From Dactylellina haptotyla (taxonomy: Eukaryota > Ascomycota > Orbiliomycetes > Orbiliales > Orbiliaceae), in the NCBI GenBank assembly GCA_031310005.1, contig CM062379.1, forward strand, positions 1,116,001-1,180,000: a stretch of 64,000 nucleotides of DNA, given 5' to 3'. The notes under the pieces are model-generated. The model was not told the origin of the DNA. It did no database searches and worked only from the letters and a program-made list of their open reading frames with translations. Positions 10,877 to 23,076 of the stretch are shown here, in pieces. Position 1 is the stretch's first letter; each line of letters starts with the position of its first letter. A program made the translations under genes and the position numbers.

Positions 10877-13800
10877 CTGTATTATTTCGTCCGGGTTTTT
10901 GGGGCTTGGGGCCTTTGGGCGCGAAGGCGCTTTTTCAGCCTCTACAATCTTTCGAGTTGACGGCGCCGTGGCACGATGTAAGCCTGCTTGCTTGGATTAC
11001 CAGTATTCTATCGATCTGTCAGTTCAACGCAACCGGGCGCATTTAAAGTTGCGTTTTGGCAATTGCGTTCCGTGACCTGAAATTAGTAAGTAGACTATTT
11101 TGACAAAATACTGATCTCGTTCCCAGTCTCCAACGAGTCTACTATTAAGCCTTTACTGAAGCCCTCAAGAAATATATCTAAGTAGATATATTATCTTTAA
11201 ATGTAAATTTGCCTGAAATTTCGGATATCTGGTGCCCCATAAATTTATATTTAATCTTGACATTCCATTATCGTCTTTGATTCAGCCCCTAGACTACTTT
11301 CAAATTAAATGTGATGAGTGGTAGAGATGTTCGTGAAACTTTGGACAATACTATGAATATGCCGTTTAGTAGGTATCTTGAATTAGATTTTGTTTCAGGA
11401 TAGTAACACCGTTTAGTCTATATATAACCAGTTTTACAGTATTTTCTATACCGAATTTTCATTACTAAAATATGCGCGTACATCTGTCAAGGTCAGAGAC
11501 GCAGCCATTGCGTAACGCGTACGCGGAAGGCGGAACGGCAGTCTCGCCGCGCGTCTCTTTTAATATACCTCCAACAACACAGAAATTACAATACACCAAG
11601 GAAGGACCCCCGCGAGACCAGGAAGGACTGATTTTTCACTGAGTCGACTTCAGAAGCTAGACCTTGTACCTTCCGAGCAGCTAAGGACGACGTGAGCCTG
11701 ACTATTCGCCACTGAAAAGCACATCTAAATTTTTTCGTTTCTCTTTTCCGTTTCTTTTCTTAGTATCTTTAGACTATTTATAAACACTCCTTAAAGTTTT
11801 TTTTGGTGAATGTAAAAAGCTCTGAAGGGCACAAATTTTTATATATAAAACACTAAGAAATAAAACCTGCCTCACTGTGATGGTAGCTGTGCAGCTTTAA
11901 CTGTACATGAGACCTGCTATCACCCAGAGGCCAATTTAGTATGTATACCAGGCTAGCCAGGTTTTGCATATTGTCAATTTTTCTCTCTACAAGAAGTGTA
12001 GAACCAACCTTCCCCATGCTTCATAATCAAGCCCTTGTTGAGCTCCTCGTGATCCGCATACAATTTGGAAAGGCCAATTGCAGGATATGGGCAAGGTTAA
12101 TCCAAGCCCCGCACGGTAGTTCGGAAGTCACTCCTGGCTGAACTGCTTACTGGTAGTCAGGATGAGATGCTCTCATCGATCAGGCTTGCAATAAATGATA
12201 ACCTACTCGTCATTGCATAGAAGCATTGCTGTAGCGTTTGTTAAAGTGAGTACACCCTTAGAAATTTTGTTGAAATAGATTTGATGCGTCCTTCTCCTCC
12301 TTTGCTCTAGGAACTGTTTCTAGATCCCAAGACATCTGAGAAATTCCTCTTACTAGCGTATATTTCGTTGATGGCTGTTGTACTGTCATGGCTACAAAAT
12401 CTTGTGTCGCGGAGATGGGAAGCCAACACAAGCTAGTGTTGTAGTTCGCAACTACTCGAACGAATATGTCAGATATAACAGTAAGTTTTACAGGGAGCAC
12501 GACCGAGTAACAATAGTAGGTTAGTCCCGATATGGCCGATTAATACAAACCCCAATAATTCTAAGGCTGCCGATTGCGGACATGCAATGCATCACACTAT
12601 CAAGCTGCGTCACCAGCCCACCAACGATCTTACGCTCGAGAAAATGCATTCGAATAGAATAACCGTAAATCGATAAGCTGGCTGCAGAAAGCCGTCTAAA
12701 CGAATATCGTATTGCATAACCGTTTTTTACTCTCTAGGTTTCGGTGGGATCACCATGATCAACTGCACTTGCAGAATACACCGCAGTCGCGTTCAAAACA
12801 TATTCCGAAAGTTTTTGTTTCCAACTTGATCGCTCATTGTCATTGCTCAACGCGGATTGGCGAATGTTGGTAAGCTTTGTTTTTCCTGTTGAGGCGATCC
12901 ATGCGATGCTTGTGTAACACAACTAAACGACTTAGCAATTGATCTATCCCTTCGCAGATAGTTGCTCCCTGCTCATTGCAGCTAGTTGCATCGCCGAACA
13001 ATAAGTCTTCGAGCCATTTCAAGATGCAAATGCACCTTTGCCGTCTCTTGGCAAATGCGAGCTATTTCCCTGGATAAATGCTCATTGATGACGTTTCTGC
13101 CCCACCGCGGCTGAGGAAGACAGAACGGCTCCTGTTTTCTACGAAATTGTTAACATGTTTGGACAAGTTGATCTTTGGCATAGGAATGGGACAGCTCAAA
13201 ATACGGCTGGTTCTCCGCTGCTGCAAGGCATCAAGATAGGATTGGAGCCGTGGTTTAGTGAGCTGAGCCGGATCAGATTTTGGTTATGTATATATTTACT
13301 GGAGTCTGCTTCATAAGCTACGTGAGAGCCATCTTGATGAGAGGCACAATAGGTAACAAAATACAGGGAAATTTGAAATTTGCCGCGTTTTGGTTGCAGT
13401 TTTACACATGCGGGGTCCGATACGAGGGAACCTGGATGTTATGTACGTTATTAACGTGATCAGAATGGATGAAAACCGATATGCATGTTCTGGTAAGATG
13501 GTGAGTCTTGCTACCAAGACGGATAGCAGATGGATGACATGAAATTTATTCTCCTTGCGTTTTCACCACCACTCCATCCAACGAGTTCAATTCATCTATA
13601 GTAGAATCATCTAGGCTGAAACTATCAAATCGCAAGGGATTTAGTACATTGGAACGAAATCAAACTAGGGAAGCAGTTCATGCTACTCACCCAAAAATAA
13701 TGGGTGGTCGCCCTTCGCCAGCTTGGGTAGCTGAGTGTCTATCGGTGCCAGTAGCTTGTCTTAAGATGGCGTTGACCCTGTTGACACATCCTCAGTATAT

Positions 13801-14911
13801 TATATTACAGTTGAACGGCAAATTGTCTATAATGCAATTTTCACATATGTGATGGCTATGGATAGGGTTTCGTTCTTACTGCGTTATATTATTTTGCCAG
13901 TCCTCGACGCTCCTGAACGTGATCTGGCAGGTAATAACAATAAAGCATTAGCGACTATTGTTCTCCAAAGACTCGGGTAGGAAACAAAATATATTTAAAA
14001 ATCCATTCCTGGAATAGAGTTATGTGGAGAAGACGAAAATGATGAGCCGGTTAGTTAATTCTCACCCCGACTGCTGGCATTTTAAGCTAGATTAGGTGCT
14101 ATATAAAGGAGATATAGAAGGGGCTAGCTGTATAATTGATCGAAACTTGTAGCTAGTGTAGTGGCAATCTGACATATGACACTCGAGTAGTGAAGCTGAG
14201 AAAAGTTTAAGAGATCAGGTTATAAATAATCAGCAACTAGAAATCAAATAAAGGTGAATTTATACCTTTTGACTTCATTTCAAGACCAGAAAATTGCAAA
14301 GACCCCGCATTGTGATGACGTCGATTGCCTTTATGTATACCTGAAGCTTGCATTTGGGCTGGTAAACCACAGACACTGGCTCAAACATTGTATTTTAGGC
14401 TACTTATATGGACTTTTGGCGCATTGGTACTCCTGAAAAATTAATATTGGAAATGTGACAAACATATTTATTCTTTTCGCGGGATCAGGAATATTTGTTA
14501 AAAGATATCAAATAAAGATTATTCTCAAGATAACTTACAACCCCTCAAGGAAGACGGCACTAACAAGTTCTTCACAATACCTACGGCGATTCCACCCTAA
14601 TTTCAATACGATTGCTTGGTATGACAGTTGATAAATTCCTGATACCGCCTACAGGAACGGTGGCAGAAACCGATCGGTATATTGCGGACACTTGCAATAC
14701 AGCTCACAAAAGTTACACACGTATGTGATCAAAACCGACATTTTGTTGTAATGATATCCATAATTCGGTCGATTAATCATAACCAAGAAATAAAACCGGT
14801 ATACTCCTCTTGCCATGGAATGGTTGAATACCCAGGCCTTACATAGGCATCTAATGCGATGAGGCAAAACTCCCAAAAAGCGTCTACTACTATAATACAC
14901 TAGCTATTACC
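10877..14911. other. Gene-poor 4-kb interval
   Basis: AT-rich DNA with only short frames. Bases 11111-11142 are one copy of a 32-nt dispersed repeat (second copy 34367-34398). Between 12258 and 13520 on the minus strand, several adjoining short frames of protein-like composition occur in different phases (for example 12258-12500, 12734-12922, 12840-13022), which could be the remains of a decayed gene; I recognise no family. The part just upstream of 10876 is probably the F-box gene's promoter. No gene is called in 13.5-14.9 kb. Confidence 0.45.
11111..11142. repeat. 32-nt dispersed repeat, copy 1
   Basis: This segment matches 34367-34398 in the same orientation at 28 of 32 positions. All four differences are transitions (C/T or G/A). 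The copies sit in otherwise dissimilar sequence. In copy 2 the segment lies inside the start of the second GPI-type protein gene. It may be a remnant of a larger duplicated or transposed unit, or of a decayed paralogue. Confidence 0.6.
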
Positions 14912-16656
14912 CTATACCTTCTTCTCCTGCTTGACCAGATAGCCCAACAAGTCTACCTTGGTGACCACGTGGATTGGCTTTAAACCACCCTCCGGTCGCT
15001 CTTCAGTGACAATGGCCACACTCTTATGCTCGAAAAACCTAGTGAGCGCGCTCAATGGTGTATCTAGGGTAATCTGGTCGAAATTTCTCTTGCCCTTGCC
15101 TGTCTTCTCGCCGGCCTTCTTGATAGCACCTATCTCGCTTGGGTCGGTGATAACTTCGGTGATCTTTCTGAAATCAAACATAGCGGTCTCGACGGATGAC
15201 GAGGCATCGATCTTGCCTCGGGAGACGTATGAGAGCAAGTTACCCAATGTGACGAGACCTACGAGTCTGGATCCCGAAAGAACAGGCAGTTGGTCGAATG
15301 CTTTCTCCCGCATGATATCGATAGCAGCAGAGACCTTAGAGTTGACTTGAACGGTGACAATATTTTTGAGGTGAAGAGAGCGGATCGTAGCATCCTGATA
15401 TGGCGAAGCAGAAGTATCCGGCTTTTGTAATTCTTCGGCTGTGATGAAGTCGTTATTGACCATCCACTCATCGTCGATGAACTATATTCATTGTTAGCGA
15501 ATTGTCAAAGTGCTACTAAAAAATATCGAAATTCGTACCTTCGACAGATAACTTCTAACGCTATCTGGGAGCACAACAACGACAACATCGCCCTCCTTCA
15601 AGTCCTTGGCCGCCTGCATCGCCGCCGCCATAGCACTGCCAGAGCTACCTCCACACAATAGTCCCTCCTCTTTGATCAATCTCCTTGAAAACATGAAGCT
15701 CTCCTTATCTCCGGTCTTGTACCACTTGTCGACCAAATCTCGCTTCAACACATCAGGAATGAAATCGTAACCGATACCCTCGACTTTGTAGCCCTCCGTG
15801 CTAGTATTCAAGGCCTCTGGCACGGCCAGAATACTTCCATGAGGGTCGGCAGCGATGATTTTTACATCCTTAGTGTGCTTCTTCAAGCCCTTCGCGATGC
15901 CTGTAATCGTGCCACCAGTACCCGCACCGGCAACCAACATATCGATCTTGCCGCCGGTCTGCTCCCAGATCTCCTCTGCGGTTCCCCATTCGTGAGCAAG
16001 CGGGTTATCCTGGTTGGCGTACTGGTCGAGAATGTGGCTGTTTGGGATTTCCTGCTGTAGTCGCTTCGCAACACCAATGTGCGATTCGGGTGCGTCCCAG
16101 GCGGCTTCTGTGGGTGTTCGCACAATTTCGGCGCCGAGAGCGCGCAGGACGGCGACTTTTTCGGCGGACATTTTTTCGGGGAGGGTGATGATTGTTCGGT
16201 AACCACGGACGGCTCCGACGAGAGCCAAACCAATACCACTGCATAGATAAGATTAAACGTTAGCATATTAAAAATTTTTTCGCAAATGTGTATAAATTTT
16301 GAAGAAAAATGATAGATTTGTAAAACGTACGTATTACCACTGGTAGGCTCGATCAAGGTATCACCAGGCTTTATTCTTCCGCTCTTCTCAGCCTCCAGCA
16401 CCATCCTCTTCGCAATTCTGTCCTTCACACTCCCTCCTGCATTGAAAAACTCGCACTTGGCGTAGACGGTAGCCTTGATTCCAAGCGATTGCGGGATGCG
16501 GTTGAGTTTGACAAGGGGAGTCTGGCCGATGTGCTCGAGGATATCTGCGGCGATAACTGGAGGGCGGCGAGCCGTAGAAGCACCGGCCGGACTGGCAGAC
16601 TTGTCGCCGGTGACGATCGATGCGAGGGAGGACGTCATTGTCTGGAACGCTTCCAT
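14912..16656 (-). CDS. CYS4: Cystathionine beta-synthase
   Basis: Three exons (16656-16331, 16238-15539, 15481-14912) encode 531 residues, close to the fungal norm of 500-530. It condenses serine and homocysteine to cystathionine in the cytosol, the first step of transsulfuration. The PLP fold-type II core shows [13 protein letters not shown] (about 42-54), NAGGSVKDR with the PLP lysine at about residue 78, PTSGNTGIGLA across the first splice site, the phosphate loop [10 protein letters not shown] near 210 and GGSSGS near 305. Two C-terminal CBS domains (about 365-525) complete the family architecture. There is no heme-binding N-terminal extension of the animal type, as expected in fungi. The ATG at 16656 is the first in frame; a second at 16638 (MTSSLAS) is possible. 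It shares a 245-bp divergent promoter with POP3. Confidence 0.95.
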
Positions 16657-16901
16657 GTCCGAGCTGCTGTGGGTAATATAATAAAGAAATAGTATGTATG
16701 CACTTATGCACGGTAGATCCAACCAAAAAGATGGAGAAATGAAAACGGGAAGAGAGAGCGGTGCTGCGTTGGGCGCCGTCGCAGCTATTAAAATCCTTGC
16801 AGGCGTGTTGGATGGAGCTCGCCATCTCGCACCATTTCCACTTGCCGCATCTAAGCGACTCGTCTTCGCTTCTTCTTCTTCTTCTTCGCAACGTCGTCAC
16901 G
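16657..16901. promoter_or_regulatory. Bidirectional promoter CYS4 / POP3
   Basis: Only 245 bases separate the divergent start codons. The tract holds a CTT/TTC repeat at about 16868-16889, a pyrimidine-rich element common just upstream of fungal start sites on the POP3 side. No specific factor site is claimed. Confidence 0.6.
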
Positions 16902-17669
16902 ATGGCTTCGCTCAAAGACCGCGCGAGGAAGGCGAAGACCATCTTTAGTCTCGACAGCCCGACCTCCACCTTCCTCACCCCGCAATGGCCCGTCATCACT
17001 CCTCAGACGGCATCGGCCGCCCTCGCTGCGCTAACGACGCTCCTCACCGACCTGGAGGAGCTACGGGCCTCGTCCAGCTCAACCGATGAAATAAAACCGA
17101 ATCTGCTCGTCGGTCCCAATCCCGTAACCACACATCTTGAGCAACTTGCATCCAGCTCGTTACCAGTATCCCTCACAAAGCCTACAAACACCTCTTCGAC
17201 ATCCCCGAAAAAGCCTGTCCGAAACCTGCTGGCGGTTTTCGTGACACGCTCTGACCAGCCGTCACAACTCCACTCACATCTCCCGTTCCTCTGCTCAATC
17301 TCTTCGATACCGTTGATCGCACTACCTAAAACATCCGAACAAAAGCTAGCCAAGCTCCTCAAGCCGAATAATGGTCGGGTGTACATGATAGCTGTGTTCT
17401 CAGACAGTCCCGGTTCGGACGTTATCCGACAAATGCTGTATAACGAGGAGGGAGAAATCATCATAGGCAAAGTAGATTTACCGGATGTCTTCAAAACAGC
17501 GCACGTGGGATGGTTAGAGACGAAGCACAAAACCATACAGACCTTTGTCGGTCAGCCTAAAAAGAAGCGGCGGCAGGACGAAAAAGATGACATGGAAGGA
17601 GTTGAAAGTACAGCCACCGTAAAAAAGGACAAGGCACCTAAGAAAAAGTTGAAAAAGGATGCCAGATGA
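16902..17669 (+). CDS. POP3: RNase P / RNase MRP protein subunit POP3-like
   Basis: Single exon, 255 residues from the ATG at 16902 (MASLKDRARKAKTIFSLDSP). The open frame extends further upstream, but that part is the pyrimidine-rich leader and would encode a Leu-rich run. The protein has an N-terminal basic segment, a central region with an L7Ae-like flavour (LLVGPNPVTTHLEQLAS, then NLLAVFVTRSDQPSQLHSHLP) and a Lys-rich tail (PKKKRRQDEKDD, APKKKLKKDAR) that fits nuclear or nucleolar location and RNA binding. Fungal POP3 proteins have this order and size. The family takes part in tRNA 5'-end and rRNA precursor processing. The assignment rests on pattern memory rather than a catalytic motif. 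It is divergent from CYS4. Confidence 0.75.
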   Translation: MASLKDRARKAKTIFSLDSPTSTFLTPQWPVITPQTASAALAALTTLLTDLEELRASSSSTDEIKPNLLVGPNPVTTHLEQLASSSLPVSLTKPTNTSSTSPKKPVRNLLAVFVTRSDQPSQLHSHLPFLCSISSIPLIALPKTSEQKLAKLLKPNNGRVYMIAVFSDSPGSDVIRQMLYNEEGEIIIGKVDLPDVFKTAHVGWLETKHKTIQTFVGQPKKKRRQDEKDDMEGVESTATVKKDKAPKKKLKKDAR

Positions 17670-18715
17670 AATCTTGTTCTCAAATAAGGACAGGAAAACA
17701 GACTCCCGTATGACTAAGCGTAGTAACTTTTTGTGGAATCTGAAAGATAAAACAAATGATGATAGTGTGGGTTTCTTTCAAGTCACCAAGAGGGGACATA
17801 GAGATACCAACGGTTATCTTAGAAATGCCTAGGGTATCGAAATTGAGGTCTAGTAAGGACTGGTATTGTGGTGGGTGGGTTCACAAAGCTACTCACTAGG
17901 TCTCTCCCATTGATGTAAACTGGGAATAGAGAAACATGTGAGGAGGATTAAGGCTCAAAGCGGGAATGTGGACTTTAAGGGTATTCATTCGGCTGGATCG
18001 CGCATTTGACATGTCACCTGAAGTCATCGAGGCTACAATGATGTTTTGATAATATATTTGGTAAGATTTATATTTCAAAAAACTTAGAGGGTACACGCGA
18101 CAGCGCAGGCAAACTAAATTCCAGGAAAAACAGATTTGAAAGAATAGTATTCAAGGAAAAATTGTAGATAAGAATAGAAAATTCAAGAATAGGATCTGTT
18201 CCTTAGAAGAAGTGAAATGCATACACTCATAGCTTGTAATCTTTTGCTCATGAGCGCCATGCGAAGGTTAAAAAAATGTGTGGAAAATAAAGCAGAACAT
18301 AACAAACAAGTAGAAAATCAGGAAACACGCTTTCTTTTTGGTTCTTTTGGGGAGGCAAAAGCAGAAGCTAAGACGCATTAGAAGGTAATAGATATGCGTG
18401 GGTGAAAAGTAGAAGATGGGCGGGTTGACATGCGTGGGATAACAAATCAGGACATTCCAAAACCAAATCGCTATGCATTAAAATCTGAACAAAATGAAAA
18501 GAAACAAAAGGAAATACTGTTCGCTCGCATTTATATTCGTAAGGCTCAATATGCGTCAATATTCTTTTGCACTTCATGAGATTTCCGAACACAAACTCCA
18601 GCCATTCTTGCAACGCCAAAATAGTGCAGGCTGGCTCAAAGGGGGATTGGCCAAAGAAATGTGGCCATCATAAAGGGATTCGTGAGACATCGTGTGACAA
18701 AGAAACTGCTCAAAT
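17670..18715. other. Convergent intergenic region POP3 / BUD4
   Basis: About 1 kb of AT- and A-rich sequence holding the 3' flanks of POP3 and BUD4, which converge here. Frames such as 17896-18096 and 18368-18619 on the minus strand have no recognisable domain. BUD4 could have a long 3' UTR in this tract. No gene is called. Confidence 0.5.
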
Positions 18716-21700
18716 TTAGCGGAGCCCGGCATGGACAGACTGGGGACGCGCACCGCCGCGAGGTGGCAGACCAGATCTAGGTCTAGCCGACGAAGCGGAA
18801 GTCGGTGTCATCCCAAGCTGCTGAAAGTTTGGAGTCGAAGTGGCACTCTGACTACGTGAATGAAGGGATGACTTTTGAGCAGGAGTCTTTGGGGTAGTTG
18901 GAATCATGCTTGGTTTGGCTGGCGGTGGTGGAGCCTTCGCCTTTTCTTCACGTTCCTTCTTAAGGATGAAGTCACACCAATTCTTACCAGCCGAAGCACG
19001 ACCGATAGTCTCAATCAGAACCTTCATCCATCCGTTCTTCTCATTGGTGCTATCGGCGTAAAAGTCGATGCATTCACCATTGGCGAAGCGGATCCTGAAT
19101 CCTTCCTCAATGAACATGTAGCCTTCCTCGTCCTCCGCGAAGCCGGACTTACGGCGTTTCTTAGAGCCAGACGAGTTTGCCAAGGTGCTTCGGTCATCGA
19201 GGACCTTGACCGCCTTCACCAAATTGATGTTAGCCCGTATTTGGCGGGAACTCTCATGGTAAGCAGTCAAGCGCGATCCCTCGAGCTTGAAGTATCGGCG
19301 ACGCCAGTACTAGAAATTAAAATTAGTGAATGATTCAATATACACGAGCGAAGAAATAACAACTTACTGGGCAATCTCCGCCTTGTTGAGACAAATAACC
19401 TTCATGGACTTGGTTGACAACGCTCTCAGCCTCTCGCAGGTCCCGTATCGCTGCGTTCATACTCTTAGGCAGGTCGGCATCTGTCATTGTTCCCAATCTT
19501 GGAACAAAGAGCAATTGAAGCTCCAGCTTTCCAATCTTATAGGGAGGTCTTCGAATGGGAACATTCTTCTTTCCCTTGACGCTGCTAGCCTCAACGGCCC
19601 ATTCGTTGAAGCAAGGAACCTCCACGGTGTAGGGACGTCCGTAAGCTTTCTCTTCGAAGTCTTTGGAGCTAATGTAGCTTCGTGCAAAGCTGCCATCCTT
19701 AGCCACGAGGTTGTGAAGTAATTCCCAAGAAGATGGGGGAGCAGCGCGACGTTGTGCTGCGGCAGCTTGCTGTTGGCGTTGCAACTGTTGTTGCTGTTGT
19801 AGGAGACGCTCCTGCTCCTTGCGTTTCTTGGGGGAACTAAACAGAGCACCAAACTTGGACTTGGACTTTGTTGGGCTCTGTTGTGGAGTAATGATGACCT
19901 CTGGGGGTGTGATAGGAGCGGGTGGAGGGGAGAGCTTGGTCTGGAGAGTTAGCTGGAATTCGAGATCATCGATGACGATGAGTTCGAACTCCTGGCCGAT
20001 GGGTGCGTTCTTGCCAAGTTCCAACCACGAGGTAGTAACACAGTGGAGTCCGTTATCTAATGTCATACAGAAGTAGCTGGATTCATTCTGTGGAAGTGGC
20101 AATTGCAGGTCTTTGACGGCAACGACTTTGACAAAGAGTCTACCCCGCTCGCAGCCATCACTCCCCATCACGTTCTCAGAAGTAGTCACCTCAGCTGCCT
20201 CAGCAACAGGAGCGATGTCTTTATTTTCGTTCTCCTCTACTACTGGAAGATCGTTCGTCTTAGCAGCATAAGCCATTGCCGCAGTGTGGCTTTGGCGACT
20301 TTGGTCCATCTTCTTCTTCATGCTGTCGGCACGTCCGCTACGTCGGCGAGGTGCAGATCCAGGGGAGCTTTGCCATGGTTCGACTGTCCAACTCTGCGTC
20401 TTCTTGTGGGCTGGCCCCTTTGGTGTGGTATTGCCAGATTCCTCACGAGTGGAAGCGTGGACAATTTTGGAGTTCTCCCTCATCAAATAGCCACGTTTTT
20501 GGCCTTCGATGACACGGTCAAGTTCGACTGAAAGGCTGCTTCCCATATTCAAGTTGAGACCAAGGGAAGGGACAGCGAGCTGAGAAACTTTGGGCGCTGG
20601 TTTCGCAGCCTCCTCCTTGATGTCTACCTCGATCTGTTCTACTTCCTCCACATCTTGAGTAATTATTTCTTCCTCGCCAATGGTCTTCTCAGAGCCAGAT
20701 GAGGTTGGTCTCTCGGGTTCCACGGGAGCTTCTTCTTCAGCAGCCTTGGGTGCCTTGTTTTCCAAGAAAGCGAGGTCGAGCTTGGGCATTGGTGGTACAG
20801 CTGGAACCGGTGGCACTTGTTCGGCACGGCTAACTTGTCGCCTTGCAGCGGCCATAGTTGCAATATCAGCTGGTGTAGAGCTCTTTCTTGTCTTAAGGTG
20901 CGCTCCACTTGCCGATCGGATCGTGGCGCGACGTGCTGGAACTGGAGATGGAGTCTTCGCTCGGATAGACTCTGCGTCAAACATGCTCTCCTCGTCATAA
21001 TCGTCAGAGTCATAGATATCATGACGGATGACAGAGCCACAGAAGCTCATAGCATCGTCACGGTCATCATATTCTCCATCAGAGTGGTCTCCAAAACGAC
21101 CGTTGCCGGAGGCGGAAAGAAACTCTCTAACCAGGCTTGCGGTTCGTGGGGCAGCTTGAGGTTCATTAAGGGAAAGACTTTCAAATTCTGGAAGAGTGAG
21201 ATCATCTTTCTTCTCCGATCCAAAAGCGTTGGCGAAAGTCGCCTGAGTCGGGGTTGCAGGTTCACTCTCGTCATCCTCACCATCATCAGCTTGATACATG
21301 ACTTCCTTCTCTTCTTCTTCAGAGAGGTTCTCAGGGCTGTATTTGGAAGAATCATCATCATCAGGAGAATCGTATTCTTCCTCAACAGCGGCAGGATTGG
21401 CTACAAAGCTGCGACGGAAAGAAGCTTGGCGCCCAACAATGTTAGGAAGGACTTCGATTTCTTCTTGTTCACTGTTCAACTTGGCAGCAAGAGTGGCAAG
21501 GTCTAATCGAGGTGATTGAGTGGCAGACTTTGCTGACTCTTCGGATTCAGCCAAAGCACCAATACCATTTGACTGCCTTCTAGGCTCAGGGGAGGCAAGA
21601 GTTGGACCTTCAGTAGGTTCATCCCTGTTTGCTTGGACCTGGCGTCTGATAGACTCCCGAGAGATCCTTGGGACTCGGAATTCGCTGTTGAGGATGTCCT

Positions 21701-23076
21701 CAGCAGTTCTAGCCGGTGGGTCAGGACGTCTCACGTCAATGTTTTCCTTGTTGCTAGAGAAGGAAAGCTGTCTGGATAAACCGCCATCTGACATCTCATC
21801 GTCGCTTGGTGTTTCCTCAGCCAAGATGACAGGACTGAAACTCTCATTCCCTTCTTCATCGCTGACATCTTCCTCTTCTTCCGATTCCTGTTCTTCAGGA
21901 GCAGGGAAGTATTGGCTGATATCAAGCTGAGGTGGGGTGGCAGAGCCTCTTCCAACTGGGGAGTTAGATCTCATGACCATCTCAAGGCGCTCATGAAGTG
22001 GAAGTCTGCGTGGTGGAGACGATCCGGGGGAGTCGGTGGGTGGGACGGGAGGCAATGGACGACCCGATGGTGATGATGTGTCTTGATGAATAGATTCTTG
22101 CTTGATTTTTTGCAATTGGGGTTGAGCAACTTCTTCCTCATCTTCATCTCCTTGCTCTTCCTCATCTTCCCAGTCCTCGGGTCCGACGACTGGCATGTTA
22201 TAGTCTTCGTCATCTTCAGATTCTTCGTCTGATTCAGTTTCGTATGTGTTCTCGGAGGCGGATACAGAAGGTTCAGGGGTGGTTGGGACGAACATCTGTA
22301 CCTGAGGTGCAGCGGTGAAGGTCACCTGCTTGGAGGAGCGTGGAGGGCTGGAGATAATGAGGTGGGAATCCGAGCCACGGGGAGGAGAGAGGATGGACAT
22401 AGGACGAGCAGGTGGAGTAGACCTATCAGGGTTTGCACCGTAACCCGAGATGTTGCTAGCTCCCGTAGTCATACCCTTGAGAGGAGTGTTCTGCTTGGAT
22501 GCGGGAATTGGAAGTCTAGACCCGGCTGGCTTCTGCCTGGCCGAGCCAGGGGTGCTTGGGGGAGCAGGAGCAGCCTGGAAAAGGTTGTTGGAGACCTGCG
22601 CGCGACCTTTGAGTCGCTCGACAGAGGTTCTTCGCTGGGAGCTCGACGATTTCAATCCTGGGTGGGTCATGTTTTCCTGCAACTTATCCTGCCAGAAATT
22701 GAGAGGCGACGCGGCCGACGATTTGTTTGGGGTGCTGTATGGGCTTGGGAAAGGGGACGAAGAAGGAATGTCGTCCTCGTAAGGGCCATCCATCTGCAAC
22801 ACATTCTTGTCAACCAATTGAAACGGCGATAATCGAACGGTTGGGCATACCTTAGAGTAGTTGTTGCTGTTGCGTCTACCAGCGGTGACGCTGATATCCG
22901 CAAGAGCACGAGAAGTGTGATGCTGTGGGAGGCCGTCGTTCTCCATGTCCGATGAATCACCAGAAGAGACCGAGCTAGCTTTGTGAATGCGCAGTGGCTG
23001 TTCAACGTCAGTTAGTAGTTGCTCCGCCATCCTTCTTGCCTTGTCATTGAATAGTACTCACCTCAGTCTGAGGCAT
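18716..23076 (-). CDS. BUD4: Anillin-like bud-site / septation protein BUD4 with PH domain
   Basis: Four exons (23076-23062, 22997-22851, 22793-19368, 19309-18716) encode 1393 residues. The first exon carries only MPQTE. It is joined to PLRIHKASS by a 64-nt intron with a GTGAGT donor, a consensus CTAAC branch site and a CAG acceptor, which I prefer to the ATG at 23030 lying inside that intron. Residues 1-900 are acidic and Ser-rich, disordered. An anillin-homology region follows (GCERGRLFVKVVAVKDLQLP, then SYFCMTLDNGLHCVTTSWLE), a Gln-rich coil (about 12 Q near 19756-19805), and a C-terminal PH domain at about 1180-1315 (YWRRRYFKLEGSRLTAYHES to NEKNGWMKVLIETIGRA). Family knowledge: BUD4/Mid2-type proteins scaffold septins and organise the contractile ring at the septum. 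The intron at 22850-22794 is 57 nt, a multiple of three. Confidence 0.93.

Noticed and set aside
16761-16901. N-terminal extension of POP3
   Set aside because: It would be a Leu-rich translation of a CTT repeat inside the divergent promoter; the ATG at 16902 fits the family better.
23030-23030. ATG at 23030 as BUD4 start
   Set aside because: It lies inside a well-formed intron (GTGAGT, CTAAC, CAG); the spliced start MPQTE-PLRIHK is preferred.
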